From: Dyella sp. C11
GTDB lineage: Bacteria; Pseudomonadota; Gammaproteobacteria; Xanthomonadales; Rhodanobacteraceae
DNA length: 64,000 bases
Assembly: GCF_003121485.1 (NCBI RefSeq)
Contig: NZ_QAVX01000002.1
Span: forward strand, 370,147-434,146
Reading direction: 5' to 3'
Shown here piece by piece: positions 9,820 through 19,257 of this stretch. The position numbers and the translations under genes were made by a program. Positions within the stretch are counted from its first letter, which is position 1. The number at the start of each line of letters is the position of its first letter. Under the pieces are notes generated by a model. It ran no database searches and was not told the origin of the DNA. It saw only the letters and a list, made by a program, of their open reading frames with translations.

Positions 9820-9830
9820 GCGGCGCCTTG

Positions 9831-11228
9831 TCAGCGAATGGCCGGGAATGCCGGTTCGACGTCGAGGGTCGCCGCACACACCGAGGCCAGTTCGAGCAAC
9901 CGCAGGTCCGAACCGCGCGCACCCACCAGTTGCAGACCAATCGGCATGCCGTCCGGCAGGTAACCCATGGGAATGTTCACCGCAGGGCATCCCGCCAGGC
10001 TGGCAAAACTGGTGAGGTCGGCCTGCGAATCGGGCACCGGGCCATCGAGCGGGAACGCACCCTGCGGCGTGGTCGGCAGCACGAGAACGTCGATCTGCGC
10101 GAACAGGCGCCGCATCTTGAGCGTGGCGGCATCGAGCACGCGGTCGGCGCACGCGTAATCCGCCGCGCTCTTGCCGGCGGCATAGCTGAGCAAACGGCGG
10201 AAATGTTCCGACACGCGATGGTCGGTATCGGCCAGGTCCTTGGCGAACGTGCCCAGCATTTCCGCTTCCATCAGCAACAGGCCGGCGCGACGCGTGCGCG
10301 CGAAATCCCAGTCGGCGAAATCGACCGTGCGACGCTCGCCCAACTCGCGCGGCCACTTGGCCAACGCGGCTTCGAACACGGCAATGACATCCGGATGCAC
10401 ACCCACGGCGGAAAGGTCGGGCAGGAAGCCTGCGCGCAGTCGGCCCGGTTCCCAGTCCGGCGGCGACAACGCCACGCGACGGCGACGCGAGCGCGCATCG
10501 TCGGCGTCGTAGCCGGCCAACACCTGCAACAGCACGGTGAGGTCATCGGCACTGCGTGCGATCAGGCCCACGGTGTCCAGGCGCCGTGCCGCGGGCACCA
10601 TGCCGCGGGCGGATATCTCTCCATGCGTCGGCTTGAGCGCATAGACGCCGCAATAGCTCGCCGGGATGCGAATGGAACCCAGGCTGTCCGAACCCACCGC
10701 CGCCACGGCCAGGCCCGCAGCCACGGCCGCCGCCGCACCACCCGATGAACCACCCGCCGTGTAGCCATGGCGCAGCGGGTTGTGCGTTGCACCGTAATGC
10801 GGGTTGTCGGTGACCGCGCCCAGCGCGCCTTCATCCATGTTGGTCTTGCCCACCAGCACCGCGCCGGAGGCACGCAGGCGCGATACCACATGGGCGTCAT
10901 CCGTCACCGGTTTGCGCCGCCCCGCCAGGCCCGCACCGGTGGGCCAGCCGGCCACGTCGAAGTTGTCCTTCAAGGCGATGGGAATGCCGTCGAGCCGGCC
11001 GATCACGCCATCGCGTCGCCGATGCTGCGCTGCAAGAGCCTGCTCCTGCAGCATCGCCGAACTCAGGCTGACATAGGCGTTGATTTCGGGGTTGAGGCGT
11101 TCGATGGCCTCCAGGTACGTCTCGGCCAGCGCCTGTGGCTGGACGCGCTCCACCGCCAGCCAGTGCAACAGCTGGCACATGGTGGCGCGACGCAGATCGA
11201 GTTCGCTGATCGGAGGTTGCGCATTCAT
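9831..11228 (-). CDS. Amidase signature family protein
   Basis: A 465-aa amidase of the GatA/AtzF superfamily. The signature region starts with GGSSGGAAAAVAAGLA and continues to SLGSIRIPASYCG. It supplies the cis-serine (GGSS) and the nucleophilic serine (GSIR); the catalytic lysine is in IALKDNFDVAG. The second glycine of the usual DxGGS is Leu here (DSLGS). I start at ATG 11228 (MNAQPPISELDLRR), preceded by AGGGAAG; the open frame extends further but antisense to non-coding sequence. The substrate cannot be read from sequence. gatB and gatC are not nearby, so this is probably not the tRNA amidotransferase subunit. Confidence 0.85.
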   Translation of the reverse strand: MNAQPPISELDLRRATMCQLLHWLAVERVQPQALAETYLEAIERLNPEINAYVSLSSAMLQEQALAAQHRRRDGVIGRLDGIPIALKDNFDVAGWPTGAGLAGRRKPVTDDAHVVSRLRASGAVLVGKTNMDEGALGAVTDNPHYGATHNPLRHGYTAGGSSGGAAAAVAAGLAVAAVGSDSLGSIRIPASYCGVYALKPTHGEISARGMVPAARRLDTVGLIARSADDLTVLLQVLAGYDADDARSRRRRVALSPPDWEPGRLRAGFLPDLSAVGVHPDVIAVFEAALAKWPRELGERRTVDFADWDFARTRRAGLLLMEAEMLGTFAKDLADTDHRVSEHFRRLLSYAAGKSAADYACADRVLDAATLKMRRLFAQIDVLVLPTTPQGAFPLDGPVPDSQADLTSFASLAGCPAVNIPMGYLPDGMPIGLQLVGARGSDLRLLELASVCAATLDVEPAFPAIR

Positions 11229-11400
11229 GCTTTTTTTCTTCCCTGGTTCGCTCTGGGAGGGATTATCACTACTGCACATGAAGGCTTTGCAAGGATTTGG
11301 CCACCGTTGCCCCCGGTGGCCTGAACCCGGACAATGCCGGTTTGTCCGTTCCATACGTCAGGGAACGGTATCGTGCCGCCCTAGCCCGTTGGAGTCCGCC

Positions 11401-13020
11401 GTGAGCGACCGCGAAATCATGGAATACGACGTCGTCGTCGTTGGCGCTGGCCCGTCCGGGCTCGCGTTCGCCATCCGCTTGAAGCAACTGCAGCCGGACA
11501 CCAGCGTCTGCGTGATTGAAAAGGCATCGACCATCGGTGCGCAGATCCTGTCGGGCGCGGTGATCGAACCGCAGCCACTGGACGCGTTGCTGCCGGGTTG
11601 GCGTGACAATCCGCCGCCCATCTGCGTGCCCGCCACGGAAGACGAATTCTGGCTGCTCAGCAAAACCGGCGCACGCAAGCTGCCGGTGCCGCCGGGCATG
11701 AACAACCACGGCAACTTCATCGTGTCGCTGGGCGCCATGTGCGCGTGGCTGGCACCGCAGGCCGAAGCGCTGGGCGTGGACGTGTTTCCGGGCTTCGCCG
11801 CCGCCGACACCATCTACAACGAGGACGGTTCCGTCGCCGGCGTGCGCATTGGCGACATGGGCGTGGCGAAGGACGGTTCGCACAAGGCCGGCTACACGCA
11901 GGGCATCGACATCAAGGCCAAGGTCACCGTGCTGGCCGAAGGCGCGCGCGGCAGCCTGACCAAGCAGCTCATCAAGCGCTTCAAGCTGGATGCGAACAGC
12001 GACCCGCAGGGCTACTCCATCGGTATCAAGGAACTGTGGCAGGTGCCGGCAGGTCGTGCGCAGGCAGGCAAGATCGTGCACAGCTTCGGCTGGCCGGCCG
12101 ACAGCCATACCTACGGCGGCAGCTTCCTCTATCACCTGGACAAGGACCGCATTGCGCTGGGCTACGTCAGCGGCCTCGACTACAGCGATCCGAACTACCA
12201 GCCGTGGGAAGCTTTCCAACAGTGGAAGAACCATCCGTCGGTGAAGTCGCTGCTCGAAGGCGGCACCATTCTCTCGGCGGGCGCGCGCGCCATCGTCACG
12301 GGCGGTTACCAGTCGTTGCCCAAGGTTGAAATGCCCGGCGCCTTGCTCATCGGCGATACCGCCGGCCTGCTCAACGTGCCGAAGATCAAGGGCACGCACC
12401 AGGCCATCAAGAGCGGCATGCTCGCCGCCGAGCACCTGGTCGCCAACTCGCTCAATGCCGCAGGGTTCGACGCCAAGCTGCGCGCCTCCGACGTGATGGC
12501 GGAGCTGAAGACTGTCCGCAACGTCAAGCCCGGTTTCAAGAAGGGTTTGTGGTTCGGCATGGTCAACGCGGCCTGGGAAACCCTCACGGGCGGCGCCTCG
12601 CCGTGGACGCTGAAGAACAAGGCGGACTTCTCCTCGCTGCACAAGCTCGGCGAATGCGAAGAACCCAAGCGCGACTACGTGCAGCCGCGCGAATTGCCGC
12701 CGCGTGACCGCCTGGCGGGCGTGTATTTCGCCGCCACCGAGCACGACGAAGACCAGCCCATTCACCTGCACGTGGCCGACACCGACGTGTGCGTCACCAA
12801 GTGCACCGTCGAATACGGCAACCCGTGCACACGCTTCTGCCCGGCCGGCGTCTACGAAATCGTGGATGAAACCAAGCCCGACGGCAGCAGCGGCAAGCGC
12901 CTGCAGATCAACGCCGCCAACTGCGTGCACTGCAAGACCTGCGACATCAAGGACCCGTACCAGATCATCAACTGGGTCACCCCGGAAGGTGGCTCGGGCC
13001 CGAATTACCAGAACCTCTGA
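11401..13020 (+). CDS. Electron transfer flavoprotein-ubiquinone oxidoreductase
   Basis: A 539-aa protein starting at GTG 11401, which has GGAG eight bases before it. FAD binding is shown by VVVVGAGPSGLAFA near the N-terminus. The C-terminal ferredoxin-like part has the cysteine-rich stretches CTVEYGNPCTRFCPAGVYE and NCVHCKTCDIKDP that hold a 4Fe-4S cluster. The protein ends GGSGPNYQNL, as family members do. It passes electrons from ETF to membrane ubiquinone. Its partner genes etfB and etfA are 4.3 kb downstream, separated by two glycan genes. Confidence 0.96.
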   Translation: MSDREIMEYDVVVVGAGPSGLAFAIRLKQLQPDTSVCVIEKASTIGAQILSGAVIEPQPLDALLPGWRDNPPPICVPATEDEFWLLSKTGARKLPVPPGMNNHGNFIVSLGAMCAWLAPQAEALGVDVFPGFAAADTIYNEDGSVAGVRIGDMGVAKDGSHKAGYTQGIDIKAKVTVLAEGARGSLTKQLIKRFKLDANSDPQGYSIGIKELWQVPAGRAQAGKIVHSFGWPADSHTYGGSFLYHLDKDRIALGYVSGLDYSDPNYQPWEAFQQWKNHPSVKSLLEGGTILSAGARAIVTGGYQSLPKVEMPGALLIGDTAGLLNVPKIKGTHQAIKSGMLAAEHLVANSLNAAGFDAKLRASDVMAELKTVRNVKPGFKKGLWFGMVNAAWETLTGGASPWTLKNKADFSSLHKLGECEEPKRDYVQPRELPPRDRLAGVYFAATEHDEDQPIHLHVADTDVCVTKCTVEYGNPCTRFCPAGVYEIVDETKPDGSSGKRLQINAANCVHCKTCDIKDPYQIINWVTPEGGSGPNYQNL

Positions 13021-13101
13021 TGTGAGGGCACTGCGCTGTCCGCCCGACTCACCTGGCGCTTCAAACGCCTGAATTACGCCCTGCAGCGATTTCGCGGCAG
13101 C

Positions 13102-15117
13102 GTGGCGCTGCGCGGTTGGCGCGGCACGCTGGCGCGCGTTCGACAGGAATTCGAACGGCGTCCGACGTTCGACGACGCCTTGCACGTCGAACCGCTGGAT
13201 GTGCCGTTCGAGCCCTTCGCGTTGCCGACATCGGCGAAACCGCTGGTCTCGGTCGTCATCCCCATCCACGGCAAGATCGCGTACACGCTGGCGTGCCTGC
13301 GTTCGCTGACGCGCCACGCGCCGCATGCGCCATTCGAAGTCATTGTGGTCGACGACGCGTCGCCGGACGATTCGGTCGAACGTCTTGGCCAGGTGGAAGG
13401 CCTGCGGTTGCTGCGCAATGCGCACAACCTGGGCTTCGTCGGCAGTTGCAATGCCGGCGCGGCGGCAGCGCAAGGCGAATTCCTGCTGTTCCTCAACAAC
13501 GACACGCAGGTCATGCCGAACTGGCTCGATGGGCTGCTGTGTACGTTCGGCGACCGCAGCGATTGCGGCATCGCGGGCAGCCGTCTCGTGTATCCGGACG
13601 GACGGCTGCAAGAAGCGGGCGGCCTGGTGTTTGCCGACGGCGCCTGCTGGACATCCGGGCGTTTCGAGCAGCGCGACGCGCCGGCATGGCGCTTTCGTCG
13701 CGAGGTCGATTACGTCAGCGGTGCATCGCTGATGATCCGCCGCGACGTGTTCGATCGCGTGGGCGGTTTCGACATGCGCTACGCACCGGCCTACTACGAA
13801 GACACGGACCTTGCGTTTTCCGTGCGCGCCCAGGGCTTCAAGGTCTATTACGAGCCATCGAGCACGGTCATCCACTGCGAAGGGATCAGCGCGGGCACCG
13901 ACCTGAGCAGTGGCATGAAACGCCACCAGGTGGTGAATCAGGCTACGTTTGCCGCGAAATGGGCCGACGCGCTGGAGCAGCAACCGCCGGTGGGCACCTC
14001 GCTGCTGCGTGCGCTGCGCTGGCGTCGCAAGGGGCGCATCCTGGTCGTCGACAGCATGACGCCCGAGCCGACTCGCGACTCGGGTTCGCTGCGCCTGAGC
14101 GCCATCCTGCGGCTGCTCGACGAACAAGGTTGGGCCGTGTCGTTCCTGCCCGATGACGGGCGCGCCAGCGATGAGGAAATCCGTGCGCTCGGCGCACTTG
14201 GCACGGAAGTGCTGTGCCGCCCGTGGATCTCCGATCTCCCGCACTGGTTGCGCGCACACGGCCACGAACTGCGTGCCGTCATGTTGTGCCGCCATACCGT
14301 CGCCGGCCAGTACGCATCACTGGTACGCAAGCACGCCCCCAAGGCGCGCCTGCTGTTCGACACGGTGGACCTGCACTTCCTGCGCGAACAGCGCGCCGCC
14401 GAACTCAGCGGCAACGCCAGCATGGCGCGCCAGGCACTGGCATCGCGCAAAAGCGAACTCGCCCTGATCGAGCAATGCGATGTGACGTTTGTGGTGAGCC
14501 CGCACGAGCAGGCTTTGCTTGCGGCGGAACTTCCTCACGCAAAGGTCGAGCTGCTGTCCAACATCCACGAGGTATTCGGCTGTCACCGCCCTTATCTAGG
14601 TCGCCGCGACCTGGTGTTCATCGGTGGCTACGGGCATCCGCCCAATGTCGATGCCATCCGCTGGATCGCAGCGGAGATACTCCCGGCTCTGCGTGCACAT
14701 TTGAAGGACATCCAGGTGCATGTCGTCGGCGATATTCCGGAGGCAGCACGCAATGAGTTGTCTTCCCCCGGCCTGGTTTTCCACGGTCGCGTCCCTGATC
14801 TTGCGCCCATCATGGAGCGCACCTTGGCGTCGATAGCGCCATTGCGATTCGGTGCCGGTGTGAAGGGCAAGATCAACATGGCCATGAGCCACGGCTTGCC
14901 GGTAGTCGCCACAGGCACTGCCGTAGAGGGCATGCAGCTGAAGCCTGGCGTCGACGTACTGGTGGCGGAAGATCCGGCAGCCTTTACTGAAGCAGTGGTA
15001 CGCCTTGGGTCAGACGAAGCCCTGTGGACTACGCTTTCCCGGAACAGCCTGCACAACGTGGATCGGCATTTCTCGCCCCGGGCTGCTGCCGACACCCTCC
15101 GCCGCGTGCTCGATTGA
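13102..15117 (+). CDS. Two-domain glycosyltransferase (GT2 plus GT4-type)
   Basis: Encodes 671 aa from GTG 13102. Residues about 45-280 are a GT2 domain (PLVSVVIPIHGKIAYTL, EVIVVDDASPDDS, FLLFLNNDTQVMPNW, and GGFDMRYAPAYYEDTDLAF). About 310-670 resembles a GT-B/GT4 enzyme (RILVVDSMTPEP, VFIGGYGHPPNVDAI, FGAGVKGKINMAMSHGLPVV). It probably adds one or two sugars to a surface glycan in the cytoplasm. No good ribosome site precedes the GTG. The frame is open back to the ETF-QO stop, and a CTG at 13036 follows GAGGG by seven bases and gives a plausible N-terminus (LSARLTWRFKRLNYALQRF), so the true start may be there. Confidence 0.88.
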   Translation: MALRGWRGTLARVRQEFERRPTFDDALHVEPLDVPFEPFALPTSAKPLVSVVIPIHGKIAYTLACLRSLTRHAPHAPFEVIVVDDASPDDSVERLGQVEGLRLLRNAHNLGFVGSCNAGAAAAQGEFLLFLNNDTQVMPNWLDGLLCTFGDRSDCGIAGSRLVYPDGRLQEAGGLVFADGACWTSGRFEQRDAPAWRFRREVDYVSGASLMIRRDVFDRVGGFDMRYAPAYYEDTDLAFSVRAQGFKVYYEPSSTVIHCEGISAGTDLSSGMKRHQVVNQATFAAKWADALEQQPPVGTSLLRALRWRRKGRILVVDSMTPEPTRDSGSLRLSAILRLLDEQGWAVSFLPDDGRASDEEIRALGALGTEVLCRPWISDLPHWLRAHGHELRAVMLCRHTVAGQYASLVRKHAPKARLLFDTVDLHFLREQRAAELSGNASMARQALASRKSELALIEQCDVTFVVSPHEQALLAAELPHAKVELLSNIHEVFGCHRPYLGRRDLVFIGGYGHPPNVDAIRWIAAEILPALRAHLKDIQVHVVGDIPEAARNELSSPGLVFHGRVPDLAPIMERTLASIAPLRFGAGVKGKINMAMSHGLPVVATGTAVEGMQLKPGVDVLVAEDPAAFTEAVVRLGSDEALWTTLSRNSLHNVDRHFSPRAAADTLRRVLD

Positions 15118-15166
15118 CCAGCCACCCTGCAACCGGGACCATGCCCGGGTCGTCCGGGTAACGTAC

Positions 15167-17224
15167 ATGTCCTACTTCAATATCGCGAAACGCCAGTTGT
15201 TTCATTTGCTGCGCACGGGCTTCCGCCTGGTGCCCATGCCGGTGGCGACGCGTGACCGCTGGCGGCAGCGTTTCCTTGATCGTTACGCGGGACTGGTACC
15301 GTCCGGTCCGCGTGGTCGTGCGCCCGTCGCCAGCGCGCGGCGTCCGCTGCTAAGGGCGACAGGTCACGCCATCGGTTACGTGCACCGCCGCGAAGAACCG
15401 CTTCCCCCGTCGCTCCCCGCCACGCTGGTGACGTTCTATCTCCCGCAATTTCATCCCATTCCCGAGAATGATGCCTGGTGGGGTGAAGGCTTTACGGAGT
15501 GGCGCAACGTGACGCGAGCGCTGCCTCAATTCGAAGGCCATGCGCAGCCACGTTTGCCGGGAGATCTGGGGTTCTACGATCTGCGCCAACCCGACGCGAT
15601 GCGCCGCCAGATGCAATTGGCGCGCGAGTACGGCATCGGCGCGTTCTGTACGTATTTTTATTGGTTCGCGGGCAAGACACTCCTTGAGACGCCGTTGCGC
15701 CAATGGCTTTCCAGGCCTGAACTCGATCTGCCGATCTGCCTTTGCTGGGCGAACGAAAACTGGTCGCGACGCTGGGACGGTCGCGCCGAAGATGTGCTCA
15801 TCGGACAGCAACACAGTGCCGAAGACGATCTGGCATTCATCGCCCATGTTGCTACCTACTTGAAGGACCCGCGTTATCTCAAGGTCGATGGCAAGCCGAT
15901 GTTGCTGGTCTATCGCCCGGGTCTTCTTCCTTCACCCAGGGAGACAGCCGCTCGCTGGCGCACCTGGTGCCACGATCACGGTATTGGCGATATCCATCTG
16001 GCGTACGTGCAGAGTTTCGACCGTGTCGATCCGGCAAGCATCGGCTTCGATGCGGCCGTGGAGTTTCCTCCCAACAACACAACCCTTGCCCCCATCACTG
16101 CCAACCAGCAGCTGATCAATCCCGACTTCGCCGGCGACGTGCTCGACTGGCGCGAACTCGCACGCGATGCCATGAAGGCTGCTTCTCCGGCATATCGGTT
16201 GTATCCCGGTGTGAACCCCGGCTGGGACAACGAGCCGAGACGCAGCGGGCGTGGCCGCGTTCTCGCACATGCTTCGCCACGCGGTTATCGCGACTGGCTC
16301 CGCCATGCCGTAGACGTGGCAAAGGTGCGTTCGCCTGGCGCTCCCATGGTTTTCATCAACGCGTGGAACGAGTGGGCTGAAGGCGCGGTGCTGGAGCCCG
16401 ACATGCGCCTTGGCTACGCATGGCTGGACGCGACCCGTGCGGCGCTGCTGCCTTCGCGCGAAGGCACCGACAAGCGTCCATGCGTGGTTGTACACGCTTG
16501 GTACGTCGATGTGCTCGATGAAATCGTTGCGCAGCTGCAGGCCAATACGATGGACTGGCGCATCATCATCACCACGTCGCCCGAGCGCGAGCGCGACGTT
16601 CGCGCTCGCCTGGCGTCACTTGGGGTCGAGGCGGAAGTCGATGTCTTCGAGAACCGCGGCCGAGACATCCTGCCCTTCCTTCACGTCGCCGATCGACTGC
16701 TCAACGAGGGTGTCGATGTCGTGCTCAAGCTGCACACCAAACGTTCAGTGCATCGCGACGACGGAGCGCAATGGCGCAAGGAACTGCTGAATCATTTGGC
16801 AGCACCCGATCGAGCCTCCCGCATCCTGGAAGCGTTCGCCGCCGACCCGCACCTTGGCCTGGTGATGCCTGAGGGGCATTCGCAGCCGCTGAACCATTTC
16901 TGGGGTGCCAACGAGGGCAATGTGCGAGCGCTTTGCGTGCGCCTCGGACTTCCCCAACCTGCACCGGACGGTCAGTTCATTGCGGGAAGCATGTTCTGGG
17001 TCCGACTGGCGGCCCTGCGCCCCCTGCTCGATGCCCACATGGAACCCTGGGAATTCGAGCAGGAGTCCGGCCAGATCGATGGCACGACGGCCCACGCCCT
17101 GGAACGCATCGTCCGCGTGGCCATATCGGCGGCCGGTTTCGAGGCCGAGGATGCCGCCCGCCTCTGCGGCCAGTCCTCGCACACCTCGCAAACTCCCTAT
17201 CCATACGCTCGCCGCACCAGCTAA
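15167..17224 (+). CDS. WbsX-type glycan protein fused to an RgpF-like domain
   Basis: Encodes 685 aa from ATG 15167 (MSYFNIAKRQ). About residues 85-430 match the WbsX/GH99-like family found in O-antigen and rhamnan loci (LVTFYLPQFHPIPENDAWWG, GFTEWRNVTRA, ICLCWANENWSRRWDG, INAWNEWAEGAVLEPD). About 440-670 match the C-terminal part of rhamnan synthesis protein F (VVVHAWYVDVLDEIV, FENRGRDILPF, VVLKLHTKRSVHRDDG). Both families are linked to rhamnose-rich polysaccharide assembly; exact chemistry is not established by sequence. It starts 49 bp after the preceding glycosyltransferase and is likely in the same transcript. Confidence 0.85.
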   Translation: MSYFNIAKRQLFHLLRTGFRLVPMPVATRDRWRQRFLDRYAGLVPSGPRGRAPVASARRPLLRATGHAIGYVHRREEPLPPSLPATLVTFYLPQFHPIPENDAWWGEGFTEWRNVTRALPQFEGHAQPRLPGDLGFYDLRQPDAMRRQMQLAREYGIGAFCTYFYWFAGKTLLETPLRQWLSRPELDLPICLCWANENWSRRWDGRAEDVLIGQQHSAEDDLAFIAHVATYLKDPRYLKVDGKPMLLVYRPGLLPSPRETAARWRTWCHDHGIGDIHLAYVQSFDRVDPASIGFDAAVEFPPNNTTLAPITANQQLINPDFAGDVLDWRELARDAMKAASPAYRLYPGVNPGWDNEPRRSGRGRVLAHASPRGYRDWLRHAVDVAKVRSPGAPMVFINAWNEWAEGAVLEPDMRLGYAWLDATRAALLPSREGTDKRPCVVVHAWYVDVLDEIVAQLQANTMDWRIIITTSPERERDVRARLASLGVEAEVDVFENRGRDILPFLHVADRLLNEGVDVVLKLHTKRSVHRDDGAQWRKELLNHLAAPDRASRILEAFAADPHLGLVMPEGHSQPLNHFWGANEGNVRALCVRLGLPQPAPDGQFIAGSMFWVRLAALRPLLDAHMEPWEFEQESGQIDGTTAHALERIVRVAISAAGFEAEDAARLCGQSSHTSQTPYPYARRTS

Positions 17225-17330
17225 GCCACTGAGCTGACAGAAGTTACGGCACGTATTCATACAAATGTTTGAAGCCGGGTAGAATGGTCTTTTCTGCCCG
17301 CGCAGCGGCTTATTGGTGAAGGACCCGCAG

Positions 17331-18077
17331 ATGAAGATTCTTGTCGGCTACAAGCGTGTCGTGGACTACAACGTCCGCATCCAGGTGAAGCCCGATGGCA
17401 CGGGCGTGGTGACGGACGGCGTGAAGCTTTCCGCCAACCCGTTCGATGACATCGCCCTCGAAGAAGCGCTGCGTCTGCGCGAGAAGGGCGTGGCGGAAGA
17501 AGTGGTGGTCGTGGGCATCGGCCCGGCCGACCTCACCGCTCACCTGCGCAACGGCCTGGCCATGGGCGCCAACCGCGCCATCCACGTGGTGACCACCGAC
17601 GCCGTGCAGCCGCTGACCGCCGCCCGCGTGTTCCAGAAGCTGATCGAGAAGGAACAGCCGGGCCTGGTGATCCTGGGCAAGCAGGCCATCGACGACGACG
17701 CCAACCAGACCGGCCAGATGCTGGCCGCACTGTGGGACCGCCCGCAGGCCACCTTCGCCAGCAAGGTCGAGATTGCCGATGGCAAGGTCACCGTGACGCG
17801 CGAAGTGGACGCCGGCCTGGAAGTGATCGAGGCGGAACTGCCCGCCGTCATCACCACGGACCTGCGCCTCAACGAGCCGCGCTTCATCAAGCTGCCGGAC
17901 ATCATGAAGGCCAAGTCCAAGCCCATCGATTCGATCGAATTCGGCTCGCTGGGCGTGGAAGCCAACGACCATCTGAAGACCACGCACTACGCCGCGCCCG
18001 CCAAGCGCAGCAAGGGCGTGATGGTGAAGGATGCGGCCGAACTGGTCGCCGCGCTCAAGCAAAAAGGCCTGCTTTGA
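17331..18077 (+). CDS. etfB: Electron transfer flavoprotein subunit beta
   Basis: Encodes 248 aa from ATG 17331 (MKILVGYKRVVDYNVRIQ). Typical EtfB features are VKLSANPFDDIALEEALRLR and the AMP-binding region LVILGKQAIDDDANQTGQML. With EtfA it forms the soluble heterodimer that takes electrons from acyl-CoA and other dehydrogenases and hands them to ETF-QO. It is 20 bp upstream of etfA. A TAGAAT at 17279-17284 is a possible -10 element but no clear -35 was found. Confidence 0.97.
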   Translation: MKILVGYKRVVDYNVRIQVKPDGTGVVTDGVKLSANPFDDIALEEALRLREKGVAEEVVVVGIGPADLTAHLRNGLAMGANRAIHVVTTDAVQPLTAARVFQKLIEKEQPGLVILGKQAIDDDANQTGQMLAALWDRPQATFASKVEIADGKVTVTREVDAGLEVIEAELPAVITTDLRLNEPRFIKLPDIMKAKSKPIDSIEFGSLGVEANDHLKTTHYAAPAKRSKGVMVKDAAELVAALKQKGLL

Positions 18078-18097
18078 GCAGCCCTGGAGATAACGAC

Positions 18098-19042
18098 ATG
18101 TCCAAGATCCTCGTCATCGCCGAACATCTCAACGGCAAGCTCAATTCCTCCACGGCGCGCGCCGTAAGCGCCGCTGCAGCCATCAAGCCGGATGCGATCG
18201 ACGTGCTGGTGCTGGCCGACAACGCCGACGCCATTGCCGCCGACGCCGCCAAGATCGACGGCGTGAGCCGCGTACTCACCATCGCCCGCGCCGAGAACGC
18301 GCACCCGCTCGCTGCCGTGCTGGCCCCGCAGATCGCCAAGGCCTCCGCCGGTTACAGCCACGTGTTCGCGCCCTCCACCACGTTCGGCAAGGACGTACTG
18401 CCGCGCGTGGCCGCCCTGCTGGGTGTCGCGCAGGTCAGTGACGTGATGAGCGTGGAAGGCAGCCACACCTTCAAGCGCCCGATCTACGCCGGCAACGCCA
18501 TCATCACGGTGGAAGCCGACGCAGGCAGCACCGTCGTTGCCACCATCCGCACCGCCTCGTGGGCCGCAGCAGCTACCGGCGCCAACAACGCGCCGGTCGA
18601 AACGCTGAGCGTCGACGTCACCCTGCCGACGCACACGCGCTTCGTCGAACTGCAATCGGGCAAGAGCGACCGCCCGGACCTGCAGAGCGCCAGCAAGGTG
18701 GTCTCCGGCGGCCGTGGCGTGGGTTCGAAGGAAAACTTCGAGATCATCTACAAGTTCGCCGACAAGATCGGTGCCGCCGTGGGTGCCTCGCGCGCCGCCG
18801 TCGACGCCGGCTACGTGCCGAGCGACCTGCAGGTGGGCCAGACCGGCAAGATCATCGCGCCGGAGCTGTACATGGCTATCGGCATCTCCGGTGCCATCCA
18901 GCACCTCACCGGCATCAAGGACGCCGGCACCATCGTCGCCATCAACAAGGACGGCGAAGCGCCGATCTTCGAGATCGCTGATATCGGCCTGGTGGGCGAT
19001 CTGTTCAAGATCCTCCCGGAGCTCGAGCAGGCGCTGGGCTGA
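18098..19042 (+). CDS. etfA: Electron transfer flavoprotein subunit alpha
   Basis: Encodes 314 aa from ATG 18098 ([16 protein letters not shown]), preceded by GGAGA. The C-terminal FAD domain is clear: [52 protein letters not shown] and [19 protein letters not shown]. In Xanthomonas etfBA marks one border of the LPS O-antigen locus, and here too surface-glycan genes follow. Confidence 0.97.
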   Translation: MSKILVIAEHLNGKLNSSTARAVSAAAAIKPDAIDVLVLADNADAIAADAAKIDGVSRVLTIARAENAHPLAAVLAPQIAKASAGYSHVFAPSTTFGKDVLPRVAALLGVAQVSDVMSVEGSHTFKRPIYAGNAIITVEADAGSTVVATIRTASWAAAATGANNAPVETLSVDVTLPTHTRFVELQSGKSDRPDLQSASKVVSGGRGVGSKENFEIIYKFADKIGAAVGASRAAVDAGYVPSDLQVGQTGKIIAPELYMAIGISGAIQHLTGIKDAGTIVAINKDGEAPIFEIADIGLVGDLFKILPELEQALG

Positions 19043-19052
19043 TATAGGAGCT

Positions 19053-19087
19053 GCGTGACGGCGGAAAGCCCCCGCCGTCACGTTTTT
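19053..19087 (+). terminator. Rho-independent terminator after etfA
   Basis: A GCGTGACGGCGG arm pairs with CCGCCGTCACG (stem about 11 bp, short loop) and is followed by five T residues. It lies 11 bp after the etfA stop, separating the ETF operon from the variable glycan region. Confidence 0.85.
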
Positions 19088-19257
19088 GAAGTCGCCATCG
19101 GGCGATTGTGAAAAAACGTCCGGCCACGGATGGGCCGCGTTAAGGTCAATCAGGCATGCTGTAAAGCTGTCGTAGTAACATGCCCGTGCGCATTTTTATG
19201 CGCCAGTGCCAAGCGATCAAGGTCGCTATTCAGGCATGGATTGAACCTAGGGGCGTC

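Noticed and set aside
9831..11228. gatA, the tRNA-dependent amidotransferase subunit
   Set aside because: No gatB or gatC nearby, and the serine motif is DSLGS rather than DxGGS.
11269..14295. Open frame of about 1000 codons on the minus strand
   Set aside because: It is antisense to ETF-QO and the glycosyltransferase; its product is His/Arg/Ala-rich without family features. Such frames arise from GC-biased codon use on the other strand.
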